From positions 124,001 through 188,000 of the forward strand of contig NW_020825338.1 of the NCBI RefSeq assembly GCF_003286085.1: a stretch of DNA of 64,000 bases, given 5' to 3'. The DNA comes from Drosophila persimilis. Lineage: Eukaryota; Arthropoda; Insecta; Diptera; Drosophilidae. Each line of letters starts with the position of its first letter. The first letter of the stretch is position 1. Made by a program: the position numbers and the translations under genes. Shown here one piece after another: positions 13,342 through 25,668 of the stretch. The notes under the pieces were generated by a model. It was not told where the DNA came from. It did not search any database and worked only from the letters and a program-made list of their open reading frames with translations.

Positions 13342-13821
13342 AATATACATTGGGGTAGTACAGATAAACAGAACTGTTGGCAGGACAGGCGATCAGACGT
13401 AACCTAGGGGAATACATGCGATTTCATTTCGATTGGGGCTTTTGCTTTTTGGTTTGGGGTTTGCTTGAGCTTGAGTTTAACTGCTGAGACTCATAACACA
13501 TAGGCGTTCCGTTTCTAAAATTACAATTATAAATATAAAGCCATACATTTTGATTGGGCCCTAACGATTTTCAAGTATGTGTGTCTATGTATAAAATCTA
13601 TATCTAGATATTATACGTTTCACTAGCGAGCGAATAATCTGCTCTGATTTTGATCTCCATACTTGTGAGGGGTTGCCTTGCTTAGATCCTATATATTGCG
13701 ACTTGTGGAACCCCTCCTCTTGTAGGAGTAAGGTGCGAGATAAAATTTAGTACAATACATTCTGGAGATGGGTTGGCGTGTCATCATCGTTATTGTAATC
13801 ATTATTGTATTATTACGACTG

Positions 13822-14552
13822 TTAAATTCCGGCACGCTCCAGGGCGCTCAGCTGTGTGCCCAGTCGCTCTTCCTTAGCCTTGCGTTCCGCACTGATCTTC
13901 TTGGAGCTCTGATAGGTGTTGAGGAAGGTCTGTACATCGATCTTGCCATTGAGAAAGTGCTCTACATGACGATCGCAATCGGCGTCGGCATTCGAGGCAG
14001 CAATTTGGAGCAATTCCTGGGGATAAGAACCACGTGACAAGCTTGGACAATAAAACATCAAGAAATTTCACTAACCCGTATGTGTTGGGGGGCATATTCC
14101 TCCGACTTTTTCAAGTACTTCTTGTTTAGTTGGTCGCACTTCTCGCCCAGCGTTTTCAGGGCGGTGTAGTCATCGCTGAGACGGCGCTTCAGCTCCACCA
14201 GATGGCTGCCCTTGCTCTCATTTTCACCTAGTTTGATATAAATGATCGCATTTATTTTGTTGCCTGATTGAATGGACTAACTTCATTGCATACGTGATAT
14301 ATTCTCCACTTGATTCATCATCGAGTCCAGCTCCTCGTTTAGATGCTGCACCACAGACATCTCCTCGATAAAATCGTCGAAGAACTCCGGATCCCTGTCC
14401 AGCTGCTTCAGCTCGTCCAGCGACAGTGTGGATAGGTTCGGCATATTGCCCTCCTCCTCTGGTTCCAGTCCGCCACCAGCAATGCGCCTGTTGTCCTGCA
14501 GCTGTGTCTGAGGCGACACCGCCTGCTTCGACGAATTGCGTGTGGTGGGCAT
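13822..14552 (-). CDS. mod(r): Modifier of rudimentary, Vps37-type ESCRT-I subunit
   Basis: Vps37 is the ESCRT-I subunit that, with TSG101 and Vps28, sorts ubiquitinated cargo into multivesicular endosomes. Exons on the minus strand are 14552-14294, 14227-14076 and 14016-13822, giving 201 residues. The frame is preserved across both introns (AC|GTATGC, CGG|GTTAGT; acceptors CTAG and CCCAG). The whole C-terminal two-thirds is a Mod_r domain. It starts at NLSTLSLDELKQLDRDPEFF, continues as helical heptad-rich sequence (ENISRENESKGSHLVELKRR) and ends in FLNGKIDVQTFLNTYQSSKK, closest to the VPS37A-type C-terminus. The N-terminal 35-40 residues are low-complexity. The first in-frame ATG at 14552 is taken as the start. 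The frame stays open upstream through 14669 with a plausible acceptor (see findings), so an N-terminal extension is not excluded. Confidence 0.9.
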
Positions 14553-14669
14553 CCCGATGTGCCCCGTTACTCCTAGCTCTGGCAGTGGACAATATTCCGA
14601 TCGGTTTCTAGCATTTGATCCCCACTCGCTGAGCCTCTTTTGAATATAGTTGGTGGCGTCGCGGGCCTA

Positions 14670-15182
14670 AATAAATTACGTTGTCAGTAATTAAATACTT
14701 GGTTCTGCCTTCTACTCACCAAATGGCGTGTTTCCTTGTGTTTGACTTACGGGGATGTTTTCAGTTTTTAGGGAAGTGTATGCTTTCTGGAACGCAAATC
14801 GAATAAATGGAGTGGCTTGCTTTGTTTGTTAAGGTCCGAATATCATTATCTTTTATAACAAAAACAACATTCGCTTGCTCATGAAGCACCGTTGACGGTT
14901 AAGGGTTGCCACCTTGTCCACATGAGCCGGGCTGTGATATTTAAGATTAAAAATTGCTATCACAGCTGTAAAGGAACAAATTTATGGCTATGAAATCTTT
15001 TCAAGTTAGAGCCACCAAGTGCAACGAAGTGCAACACACGGGTAGGAGGTGGATTCCGTGCGTAGGCCTGCATACCCTGCTCACATCGAACAGCTGATCG
15101 GACATAATTTGTTTACGATTTGTGCAACGGCGGCATCGCAACGCGCTTTTACATAACTGTTGTTTTTATTAGATACGAAACT
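14670..15182. promoter_or_regulatory. Divergent promoter region between mod(r) and the small membrane-protein gene
   Basis: About 0.5 kb separates the 5' ends of two head-to-head genes. It includes a probable 5'-UTR exon of mod(r) with donors GTAAGT (CCCC|GTAAGT near 14750) or GTGAGT (near 14720). No TATA box, DRE or Motif 1 is recognised. Confidence 0.45.
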
Positions 15183-15527
15183 ATGGCGCTTTTTGAGATG
15201 AAATGGCTACGCCGCTTGGTGCGGCGCAACACAAGCCCCATACCGGAGCACCGCGCCGAAATGTGGAAGCGGCGCCTCAGCATTGGCTATGCAATTGTGG
15301 CCTGGCACGCCTTCGGCCTGGTCTGCTACATGGTCTACACCGGTCGTAACGATTGGGCCAAATATTATGGTTACAAGACGGAGGAGGAAATGGCCCTGTC
15401 GCCGGCCCAACAATTCGCGAAGCACCTCAAAGTGGAGGGAACTGGCAAAATTATACGCTACTCGGGCTTCACGAAGGTGGAGGAGATACCATTCGACTCT
15501 AGCACAGTGGAAAAAGTAAAGGAGTAA
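15183..15527 (+). CDS. Small single-pass membrane protein, 114 residues
   Basis: Single-exon ORF with ATG at 15183 and TAA at 15525-15527. Upstream frame is open to 15120 without an ATG, so 15183 is the start. The N-terminus is strongly basic and amphipathic (KWLRRLVRRN), which would suit mitochondrial targeting. A cluster MWKRR is followed by one hydrophobic helix at about residues 33-53 (SIGYAIVAWHAFGLVCYMVY). The tail is soluble and acidic/polar, with WAKYYGYKTEEEMALSPAQQ. The layout W-RR then an aromatic-rich transmembrane segment resembles the vertebrate mitochondrial protein SMIM26; this is a recollected similarity, not a search result. The codon pattern and conserved-looking residues favour a real gene. 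It is divergent from mod(r). Function unknown. Confidence 0.75.
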   Translation: MALFEMKWLRRLVRRNTSPIPEHRAEMWKRRLSIGYAIVAWHAFGLVCYMVYTGRNDWAKYYGYKTEEEMALSPAQQFAKHLKVEGTGKIIRYSGFTKVEEIPFDSSTVEKVKE

Positions 15528-17990
15528 AGCAGACATTTAGATCATAGTTAAAATAATTTTTTTTGTCATAACTATTGCTGATTGCAATCGAAGAAAATAT
15601 ATCTATAAAAAAATTCAAAGTTTGGTATTAATAGTGGAATTTTGTTCTGTTATTTATACAGAAATGGGGGGTTGGTATGGTATCGAAATTTAAATGCTAT
15701 CCTCAAAACATTTAAACAAAATATAAATTTATGACCTATCACGAAATTTCGTATGTTACCATTTTTTAGGTTCCTATCCTGCCAGTTTAGCATTATTAAA
15801 AAATATGTTTGTATGGTAAGGTCCGTTTCAAGACTTTACTTCTTTATTGGGTTTAATTTCCAACAAAACATGAAATTCTTCACTGATTGATGGTAGGATG
15901 AAAATACAATGCTTTTTTTAACATGTACATGTAGTATGTACAAAAATGAATGTTGTGTACATTTCTGTTGACCTTTTTAGCTTAAACCTTATTTTATTAA
16001 CAATCCTATAATTCATTTTAATATATTTAATTTTTTTTTAGTATGGATTAGACCTTTAAGGAGAATTGAAAAACAGCATTATTTTCTGTGGTTTATTTCA
16101 AATTGTTCAACTGTTTAGATAGGTAAAGTGAGTTAATTTCCTTAATTTATGGTACAACGGTATATAATGGTATATTTGTTGGTATATTTGATTAATTTTA
16201 TCCATTAAATTTTTAAAGATACTTATATTTAAGAACAAGGGATATAGAAACTTCCATACGTAGGTTTTTTTAATTTTTGCTATCTCAAATCGTGCTTTCG
16301 TGCATAATACATATATTCCAATGGATTGCATTTAAATCCTTATCACGCATTCACTTTCAAACAAATTTCTATTTTGAGTGCACCACTCTTTTTTGCTCTC
16401 TCTGAATCAGTTAAGGCTATTTTTGAACCGGTAGGCAATAATGACAACAATGGCAAAATTCCATGCGCAAAAGTTGGGCATTATTCTGCATACCTAGGGA
16501 AGAGAGTATTATAGAACTGCAGAAATGTTTGTCATCCCAGGGTCTAATTAATGCAGAAACTTGTCAGTCTATGTTTTAAAAGTATTTCAACGATGCATAC
16601 CAAGAATGAGGATCAGGATATACAGGAAACTAATAAAATGCATTAATACGTCTAAGAAATATCAATTTGAGAAAATTTCTTTATTAATAACGTTTTGAAA
16701 ACTATATCTAAATATTAAATTAACGAAATAGGCTTTACAAATGCTCATACTCCGGCTGATATGCAACAAGTCTTCAAATGCCAGCAACATTGATGTGACG
16801 ACATTGCGACTGTTTTTTTGTTTAACTTTTTTGCTTAAACCGTGTTGTAGAACATTTATTCATCAATGATCTAAAATTATGTGCGCAGAGCTAAGCGTTT
16901 TAATTGGCCAGCATTATTCAACGGAATATCAAAATTAAGCAGTAGGAACGATTACTGTCTTACGTTTTTTTTGGTTGACCTTTTCCACTAAACCTTTTTT
17001 AGCCAAAATCCAATAAAGGCAAGTATTAAAATAAAACAGTCAACTAGAAAATAGGTTCGTTTATTATATAAAATTATGTGGGCAGGACTAAGAGATCTAT
17101 CTAGCTATTAATATTTGACGGAATATCAAAACCGAGGAATATGTATAAAAGAACTTAAATTCGTCAGTCTAGTTACGGTTTATTTTTAAAATGAGTCGGT
17201 GTTTTGGTATATTTCCGAGGGTCGCATGGTATATTTTATCGATAAGTCCGCGGTCACACTGATTTTCTAGCCACCACGTCTAGCTCACACACCTTGCAAA
17301 TTGTATACTTTTCATAGTATATTCTAGTATATTCAAGCATATTATAAGACGCGTTATTGACTGACCCTCTTGTCCAATGCACCAATGTTGAAATCGTGTA
17401 GAAATGCCATTTAGAGCCATGTCCCAGGCCACATCGAATACTAATTCGTGATCAGCATCGAATTTCTAATTTTTTTGCTATCAAAATCTCAATTATTTAA
17501 AAAATGTCGGGAAAAAAGTCATGTCAAAAAATGGACAATGGACGTTTTTCACACTGGCGCTTCCATGGGGCTTATATGAAATAAAACGGCCAAAAATGTT
17601 TGAAACGTACACATTTCCCCTGCAGGTGTCGCCCTTGGTAATTACATGAAAATGTAGCTAATATGTATCGAATGTGTAGTTGGCGTGTAGTTACCATGTA
17701 ATGAAATGAATTTAGTGGAATTTTTGTTGACCGTTTTTGCTGAAACCTTATTTTATAAGCAATGCAATACAGCTGAACGCTTAAATTCAACTAGTACTGT
17801 AGGAAATTGATTTTATAATTGGATAAAACTATGACTTCAGAGCTGAGGGTCCTAGCTAGCTGGTAATATTCCACCGAATATCAAAAACGATGAAATATGA
17901 TGGAACTAAAATACAAATAATTCGTCAGTATATTTACGGTATATTTTGAAATTTGTGACGTATTTTGGTCAGAATCAGAATCACTGAATC
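15528..17990. repeat. Intergenic block with diverged ~250-bp repeat copies
   Basis: At least three diverged copies share an ordered set of words. One starts near 15967 (partial), one spans about 16800-16960 (partial), one about 16970-17230 and one about 17715-17960. Shared words in order: GTTGACC-TTTT; AAACCTTATTTTAT or similar; ATTATGTG-GCAG-GCTAAG; TATTCAACGGAATATCAAAA; AATTCGTCAGTCTA; TTACGGTATATTTTGAAA. They end in GGTATATTT-type words (16181, 17207, 17229). No reading frame of significance occurs. The family name is not known to me. Confidence 0.55.
17203..17261 (+). promoter_or_regulatory. Motif 6 / DRE / Motif 1 core-promoter cluster
   Basis: Within 60 bp: TTTGGTATATTT at 17203-17214 (matches Drosophila core-promoter Motif 6, KTYRGTATWTTT), a second GGTATATTT at 17228-17236, TATCGATA at 17237-17244 (DRE, bound by DREF/BEAF-32) and CGGTCACACTG at 17251-17261 (Motif 1, bound by M1BP). 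This order is typical of housekeeping TATA-less promoters. The nearest plus-strand coding sequence is the cytospin gene, so it may be one of its distal promoters or a transposed promoter-like repeat. Confidence 0.5.
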
Positions 17991-20900
17991 AGGGAGCGCG
18001 ACGCGACGCGGACGGATCAAAAAATAATAACAATAAACGTAATATTTGCAAACTTGATAATGGCCATGAGCCTTTGGCCTGTGAAGAAGTTATTGCATTG
18101 CGGATGACAATCTGGCTATCTGGCAATCTGTCGAGACTGTGCGTGCGTGCGGTTGCAGTTAATTCAGCTTTATCTAAAAATAAATAAAATCAGCAGCATC
18201 AGAGCAACAGCAACAACAGTCGCGGCATCATCCAACACACAGCACACATACAAATGTACAACATAAAACGTATTTTTAATTGTAACAAAAAATAAATGAA
18301 TATTAATTGACTATCAGGCAAGCAATGCACTCTTGTCGGAGGTCATCAGCAATGACTGCACTGCTGCTCCGTTTGTCTCTGTGTCTGTGAAATAACGGGA
18401 CTAGCAGCAGCAGCGGCGGTGGCGGCGGCGGCTGCATTAGAAAAGCAACAGCAAACGGAATTTGCAGACAGCGGTTCCACTGCTTTCCTCCCTCACCACC
18501 TCTATTTGGAATTTGTGGAAATATAAAAGAAATGTTAAAAGCCGCAAATAATTGCTAATTAGTTGCATTTCTCATTGTTGTTAGAGAGCCGCTGCTGCAG
18601 CCGCAACTGATGCAAGGCTTCGCTAACGAATTTCTAATGTAATTAACGCCGACAGAGAAGTCCGCCTCTGCTGCTGCTGCCACTGCTGCTCTGTTGCAGC
18701 TGTTTCTTAGAGAAACGTTTGAAATGTGTGTGTGTTACCGTTTTGTTGCAACGAAATGCATATGTGCCTAAGATCGAATCGAATATACAAATACATATAT
18801 GTATAGTGTTCTCTCCCTCCTGTTTCTGTCATTTCGCAGTGGCCGAGCAACGGTTTAAGTTAAACCAAACCCCCCCTCCTTCTTCACCGACCCCCAAAAA
18901 AGGCCAAAGGTGCAAGTGCTTCTCTCACACTTAAACGCACACGGATAGAGCGGCTTAGCAGAGACAGCAACCAAAAGCTGCTGAGAATACCGTTTGATTG
19001 ATTATTGCTGCTGCTGTTCTTCTCTCCTTCTCCTCCTCCTCCTCCACCAGAGCGACTGCACCAGCACATATCCCGGAGGTGGCGACGGGTGAGTGAGAAA
19101 ACTACGAAAATAGACTAAGAAAATGATGTTCCAGTTTGTATTTTTTGTTTATTTGTTATTGCTGTCTGTTCGAAAAGAAAACGATTAAAAGCGCATTAAT
19201 TATATAATTTTTGAAAGTGAAATTTCCACTTTCTGTCGCTTCTAAGCCGAAAGTAACATCCGTAGCCAAACGTAAACCATCAACATCAAAGAAAAACTAA
19301 AATTCCAAAAGAAGAAGAAAACGCTCATAAATATTTATAAAAAAGAAATGAAGGAAAAAAAAACAACTTTTAGAAATGGTCGCCGGCATGTCAACACACA
19401 ACAATGGCTATAACTCTAACAATAACCGAAAAAAAGTTAGTTTATATTTCGACGAGCGAAAATGAAACCGTTTTCTAAAAATAATTTATTGTTATACACT
19501 CGAGTAGCGAAAGGAAACGGATTTCGGCCAGTTTCTATGCATAAAAAAACCAAAGCTCGGGCTACCATTAAAGAAATTATACAATAAACCAGAAAGAAAG
19601 ACTAGATTCGGGTTCCGAAGATTTGTGTACCCTCGCAGATCTATCGTTCCCATGGTTCTATACTCTGGGAAATGGGGAATCAAAAAATGTTTGAGTTTCG
19701 TTGGGAATATCATCAAAGCTTAATTTGATCTCTCGTAAACACGTGATCTGATTCTGATGGTGGGCCCAGATGATGCCGATCAAGAATGTGCATACGCAAA
19801 CGTCTGGTCAAAACCGCAATACACTCCTGTCAAGGGTATAACAAGAGCCGGCCAGCATATGGCGGTGCGGCGGTGAACAATGCGAGATGGAACATAAGCA
19901 CACGCACTTGGTGAACGAGGGAGAGCGGCGCATATTTCGAGCGGTAAAACGGTTCGCGTCAGCTGCGGCGCAGGCGTCGCCCGCTGCGGCAGCTCTCCGG
20001 TGCGCTACAGTGTTCTCTCTTTCTCTCTCTCTATCTCTTTTGTTCGCTTTGAAATATTCAAAAACATGGGAGAAAGGTGGGATGGCATGCCAAGGTTAAT
20101 TAAGCACTCAGCTCTTCTTAATTCTAAACAGAACGTCGTATCAGTGCGTTGCTATCTATTTTCTCCCTTTGTAGGGCGTCACATTAATTGGTTAATTATC
20201 TTTTAATGCATCCTCCATTGCTCGTATTAGGGTCTGCACCTCATTTACCGATATTCTTTGCTCTGGTGCTTCATTCATCCATCTGGCATCCGATATGACG
20301 CTTTGCACGGATTGTAGAAAGCATTGGTTTGGCGCGCCACAGCGTAACGTTCATAAAGAAACAAAATTCACAGAGCAATACACCGCGCCGCGCCGCACCG
20401 TACTTTACTTAACTAACCCCATCCCACCCCATCACACTCCCCTCCACCGCACCGCAACGCACACGCACACAAGTGAATGGCCCGAGGGGGCCGGACTGCC
20501 TCCCTGGCTCTCCCTATACCCACCCCTCGCTCGCTGTCGCTAGGCCAGTGGCCGGCACTTCTGGTTATGGCTAATGCTGAATAACTTTTAATATGAGTAC
20601 CGCACTCTCTCTACCAGAGTGTATTTACATCTTGATCAGATATGCATGTATTTGAACAAAGTCCCTGTTTTCTCTGTTGCTCTGTACAACATTTTGAGAA
20701 TTTGTTAAGAAAGATATCGAGCCGAGCTGTAAGATATTCTGATCAATGCTATTATATTTATAATCTCTCATTTCTAATATCTTAATTAATGGAAAGAGTA
20801 TACGAGTGTCAGTGACCTCGGACTTGGATTTTGTGCATTTTTTTGAATATGTCATGCTCGCTGGCCATGGATCCACAAAGGTAGTGGTGGGCCACAAGCA

Positions 20901-21957
20901 GAGCGTAATGCGATACCGGAGCGGGGCAAGGGGCTGGCTGATGGTCAGCTTCTGCGGTTATCAGAGGTACATACATATGTATGGTGTAGGCAAGGGACGG
21001 GAGGAAGCAGCTGTAACGATAAGTGACGTTTGGGTATGGTCATAGACCCCATCGAAAGCCCCCCTCCGTACCCAACCACACCGAAAACAGTGGAAAATCA
21101 TAAAAAAGACATGCAGAAAACCGCAAATAAACCGAACGACGCGCTTTGGTGGCTTTTGCGGTTTTTTCTCTCTAGTTTTCTCTCCTCTCTGATAAGCTCC
21201 CAAGAAGAAAAAGAGGAGGAATTAGAAAAGAAGGTGGAATAATCAGAGGATAAAAAGGAAAGAGCCCAAAGAAGAAGCAAAATCACACGCATCTCGGCGA
21301 GAAATCCCACAAAGAATGTGAAGAGAGACGGGCGAAAAAAAACAAGAGAAGAAAATGTTGTCCATTGGCAATTCGAAGATTTACATACCCTTCTTCTTAT
21401 TGATCACAAAAAATATATAAATATCATTAAAATATACTTAAAAATACATTTTATGATACATTTTCAAAAAGTACAGTAAGTAGGGATGGTAGGGAAGGGT
21501 CAGGTAAAGATATCCTCGAAAATTAAAAGATATTTCGATGTCCAGCAATAAGGTTCCCGTTTTTTCTATACTCTTGACCTGTTAAGCGATGGAGAGCAGA
21601 GAGTCTGCCAGGTTGGTCTTCTCGGACGGCTTTGTTGTGAATTTGTTAAAACATTGAGTTGGTGGAACATATGATCTCAAATTTAAAAGTTGGCGCGCCT
21701 CTTTAGTGTTGTGCAACGCGGCACGCATGCGCGGTACGAAGCGCCCTCTGTCGCTTGCAGCTCACGATAGTGCTGTGAGCCAAATGCGTTAGTGTGTTTC
21801 CGCAATATGATCAACGATAATACCGTAGTATTCCAGAATTAAAGTTCAGTCTTTAACACAATCTCAGAAACATTTAAATAAAGTTTGATAAGGCAATTGA
21901 ATGGTTGAGCCTCAAAAATTACATGTATATTTTTCGAAGAAATGCGTTAGAAGCTGC

Positions 21958-21977
21958 TATCGATAGTCATATCGATT
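21958..21977 (+). promoter_or_regulatory. Pair of DRE-like motifs, possible alternative promoter
   Basis: TATCGATA at 21958-21965 and TATCGATT at 21970-21977, spaced 12 bp apart, followed by an initiator-like TTTCAGCACT at about 21980. DREF/BEAF-32-type motifs usually mark constitutive promoters or domain borders. Confidence 0.4.
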
Positions 21978-24194
21978 GTTTTTCAGCACTGTTGGACACT
22001 TGTTGTTGTTGTTTGCAGAAAAAACAGAAACCGAAAACGCGCGTCGCTTTGTTGTCAGTTCTATTTTTTTTTTGTCGCGCATTTCTCGTGCGTTTCTTTC
22101 TCGCTACGCCTCCGCCTTGTTGTTCTTTTTTCATTTTTATCTTATTTTGTTACATTAGTTGTTGCCATAGTTAATATGTTTTAACTATTCCGCTCGGGTA
22201 TGTGCATACGTGCGTATATACGTGTTGTATGTGTGTGTTTCTCTTGTGCTGGTGTGTTGGTGTTAAGAGTTGACTTTTTTGTTTTGCTGGCGCATTCCGG
22301 TTTATTTTCTTTGCGCTAGCGCGAAAGAGTGCGAAAATAAAGAAAAAATTCCCCTTTTTACAGTTATTTGATGCAAGAAATTAAATCAGTGCTTGCGTGT
22401 TTGCGTGTGTGTGTAGCTCCATTCAATTATCTCTCTCTCCCTCTCTACCGCTGTTTGAAGGGCAATCCAAGAGATCTCCACATCCTGTTTCGCTTGCTCC
22501 CACTGTGCAGTTGCATTGCAGTGCTGGACAACGCACATGTTTTGCCCAAATCAGGGCGCGCGTGTGCACCACCCCCCTTTCCAACCGTTGCCTTCGCCGA
22601 CATATAATCAAATTAACATTTAAACGATAAATGACTGGAGTGCTCTGTGCTTTTTTCACTTTCTTGCTGCCCAATTATCCAACATTATCGCAGTGCAAAC
22701 AAATTGCGGACCTAGATAAACCCCTCCTCCACCACCTGATAAGGTCTCATGTTCATCAGCAATTAAAAAGTGTCCCTCAAATGTACATTTAATTTCGGTG
22801 ATTTTTTTCGTTTCTGTTGGCATGATGTCATGTCGTCTATGTTTGCCTTTCAATTTAAAGGCCTAAATGAAATAAACAAAAATTTGCGTGTTTCGCGTGG
22901 GCTATGCGCTGTCCCCCCAAAAAAATAACAAAAGATTTCAGTTGCTGTGGCTGGACTGTTGCCGAGGCCATAAATGGCCAAGACACGAAAGCCGCCAGCT
23001 CTGTATAGGCAGATCGTTTACCAACACTGGCCACAGGCTGCTTGCAAGTGCACTGCCGACTGCGGTCAGCTGTCAATGTCATGTTTAGTGCAGTTAAATT
23101 TCAGCCTCGTTTCTTTCAATTGGAAGCGGTGATGGGACGGGGGTAGTGACGCGTCGTGTCATGTCGCTGAGTATGAGTAATCCGGCCTATGACAATGGGG
23201 AGAAAAAATAACTCGTGAACAAACACAACAGTGCGGCCCTTGTACCCCGTGGGTAGGAGAAGGGGGAGTCCTCTGCTGATCTCGAATCAAACTCTCTCGC
23301 TCTGGCTCCCTTGATCTTTTTCTCACACGGCGCCAGCTCATACACTACTAGGGCTACAGTGGTCTCCACAATTATTCGCCCACCTTTTGCAACCAATTCA
23401 AGACGCCCCTAGGTTCATATTTGAAAAAAGGCGTGCTAGCAGTTGTTCTCTTCCGAAATAATATCTTTCTATTATGGTTTTTTTCGTATGGCTTGCCGGC
23501 AAAGGCTGTACGAATAGTTTTAGGCACCACTGTGCAGGTGCTTGTGTGCACAAGTGCGAGCTGTTAAAATGTTGACGTTGCAATAGTCTCTTGGGAGATG
23601 TTGGGGAGGAGTAGGTGTGGGGTTGGCCTTTTCTGAATTTCAAATCCCCCCGATCGATATGATTTTTGCCGTACTGCATATTAATTTAGGGGAGTGTGTG
23701 TGCTTGTGCGTCAGTCACTGTCTCTGATTCGATCGTTCGTGCCTCTCTCGAGTGTCAGTCCCCAGAGCACTGTTAACTAACAGAGTGCGCTCTCTCTCGC
23801 CGCTCCGCTTATCTGGCACAATGCCGTGCGATTGTCTGCGGACACAAACGAGTTATATTGTTGTTGTTTACTGTTGTTATTGCTGGAATATATTTTTCTG
23901 ATGTTGCATGCAACATCACGCATTGTCATTAGCATTTACTTTTCCCCCATCGTTTGCTTTCATTCATCGTTTGGATCGGTTCGCGAGGGTCTTTTACCGG
24001 CATCTTGCATTACAAAAAGAAACGACACAAATATTGCAGAAATTTCACTTTTTCTTAAGGAGAGAGAGAGAGGCAGGTGGAGGCTGTGAGAGAGAGAAAG
24101 AGAGAAAGCACATCGAATTGATAAAATATATTTTGATAACGAACACAGCGCGACTCATCTGACCAACATGCATTGATAAATAGTAATAATTGTT

Positions 24195-24300
24195 AAAACA
24201 ATAACAATAAACAACGATAGCCGACTACAAATAACTATAAAGATAACGATAAACACCGATAAACACCGATAAATAACGATAAACAACGATAATCGACGAC
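24195..24300. repeat. GATA-rich minisatellite
   Basis: Imperfect tandem copies of ACGATAAACA / ACCGATAAAC-type 10-12-mers immediately upstream of the cytospin coding region. Confidence 0.8.
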
Positions 24301-24724
24301 CATTCCGAACAAAAGTGCCCTGATATAAAAAACAAAAGAGCTCCAGAAAAATCAAAAAGATCAGCATCCACAATTGGAGATTCAACATCGACTGGGCTCC
24401 GAAATTGGAGCTTATTATGTGACAAGTGGCGGTAAAAACATACTAAACATTATAATCAGTCACGATCCACAATTGAAAGATACAAAATTCAAGAATTCGA
24501 GCTTTTGGTATCATTGATGATATAGAAGTGGAGCTTATAGATCAAACCACAAAAAGAGCCTACATGTTAAATAGAGCCAAAATATCAGTGACTATCCAAA
24601 AGTAGAGCCCTAAAGTTTCAAAGTTAATGGTTTACGTTTTGCTACAACAACCACATCATTTACACAAGAATATCCGACAAATTTTCAATACGATTTTCAC
24701 CAACAACCGAGAATCACAATAAAA

Positions 24725-25636
24725 ATGATTAAGCTGAAATCATTGTTTCGCAGAGGACAAGGGACCTCGAGTTCCAACTCCTCGAACTCTTCGCACAAGC
24801 AACAGCAGCAGCACTCCAACAACAACCGCCAGAAGTCGCAGTCGAGTACATCCCTAAACACGGCCCACGAACAGCAACAACAACAACAACAACAGCAACA
24901 GCAGCAGCAGCAACTCAATAACGCAGCAACTGCTGCAACAGCGAGTGGCACAACGACAAAGTTTTATTCCAATCACGAGGCAGCCACTTACGAAAGGGGC
25001 GTGGATGTTGGCGATGATGAGGCGCTGCTGCTGACGAATCAACAACAACAACAGCGACTTCAACAACAATTGCAACAGCAGCAACAGAGCAACACGCTGC
25101 CGCTGAAAAAGTCAAAGTTAAAAGGACAAAAGCAACCAAAGCAGCTGCCAATATTGCAACAACAGCAACTTCAGCAACAACAACAACAACTGCAACTTCA
25201 ACAACAACAGCAACAACAACAGCAACTGCAACTTCAGCAACAACAACAACAACAACAACACCAACAAGCAGCGCCCCGCAATGCGAATGTACAACCAGAA
25301 CATCAACAAAACCAACAACTAATGACTTCTATTGCGGCCGTGCCCTCAGCAGCGGCGACTAACAACAGCAGCACCACCAGCAGCAGCAACAACAACAACA
25401 ACATTAACAACAACAACGCATTGTCCGCGTTGCAAGATGATTTCTATCAACAACTAGCAGCAGCGGCCACAGCAGCATCGGCCACATCAGCCAGTGCCAG
25501 TGCCAGTGGCAGTGGCGGTGGCAGTGGCAGCAACAACATTGGAAGCAAAAACAGTAGCGGCAATAGTACGGCGGCAAGCGCATTTCCGGCCGCAGCAGCC
25601 GCCGTGGCTGTGGCAGCCGTGGCAGCCAACAGTTAT

Positions 25637-25668
<32 letters not shown>

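Larger units (their letters stand above)
18000..24724 (+). other. 5' UTR/first-intron region of the cytospin gene
   Basis: No coding sequence is supported. GC-rich CGG and CTC repeats (about 18411-18432, 19028-19046) and a donor CGG|GTGAGT at 19089 suggest a 5'-UTR exon ending at 19088, followed by a long intron. Two DRE-type words, TATCGATA at 21958-21965 and TATCGATT at 21970-21977, could mark a second internal promoter. A stretch of A-rich leader-like sequence precedes the ATG at 24725. Also present are GA-rich (24060-24106) and GATA-rich (24195-24300) simple repeats. Confidence 0.5.
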
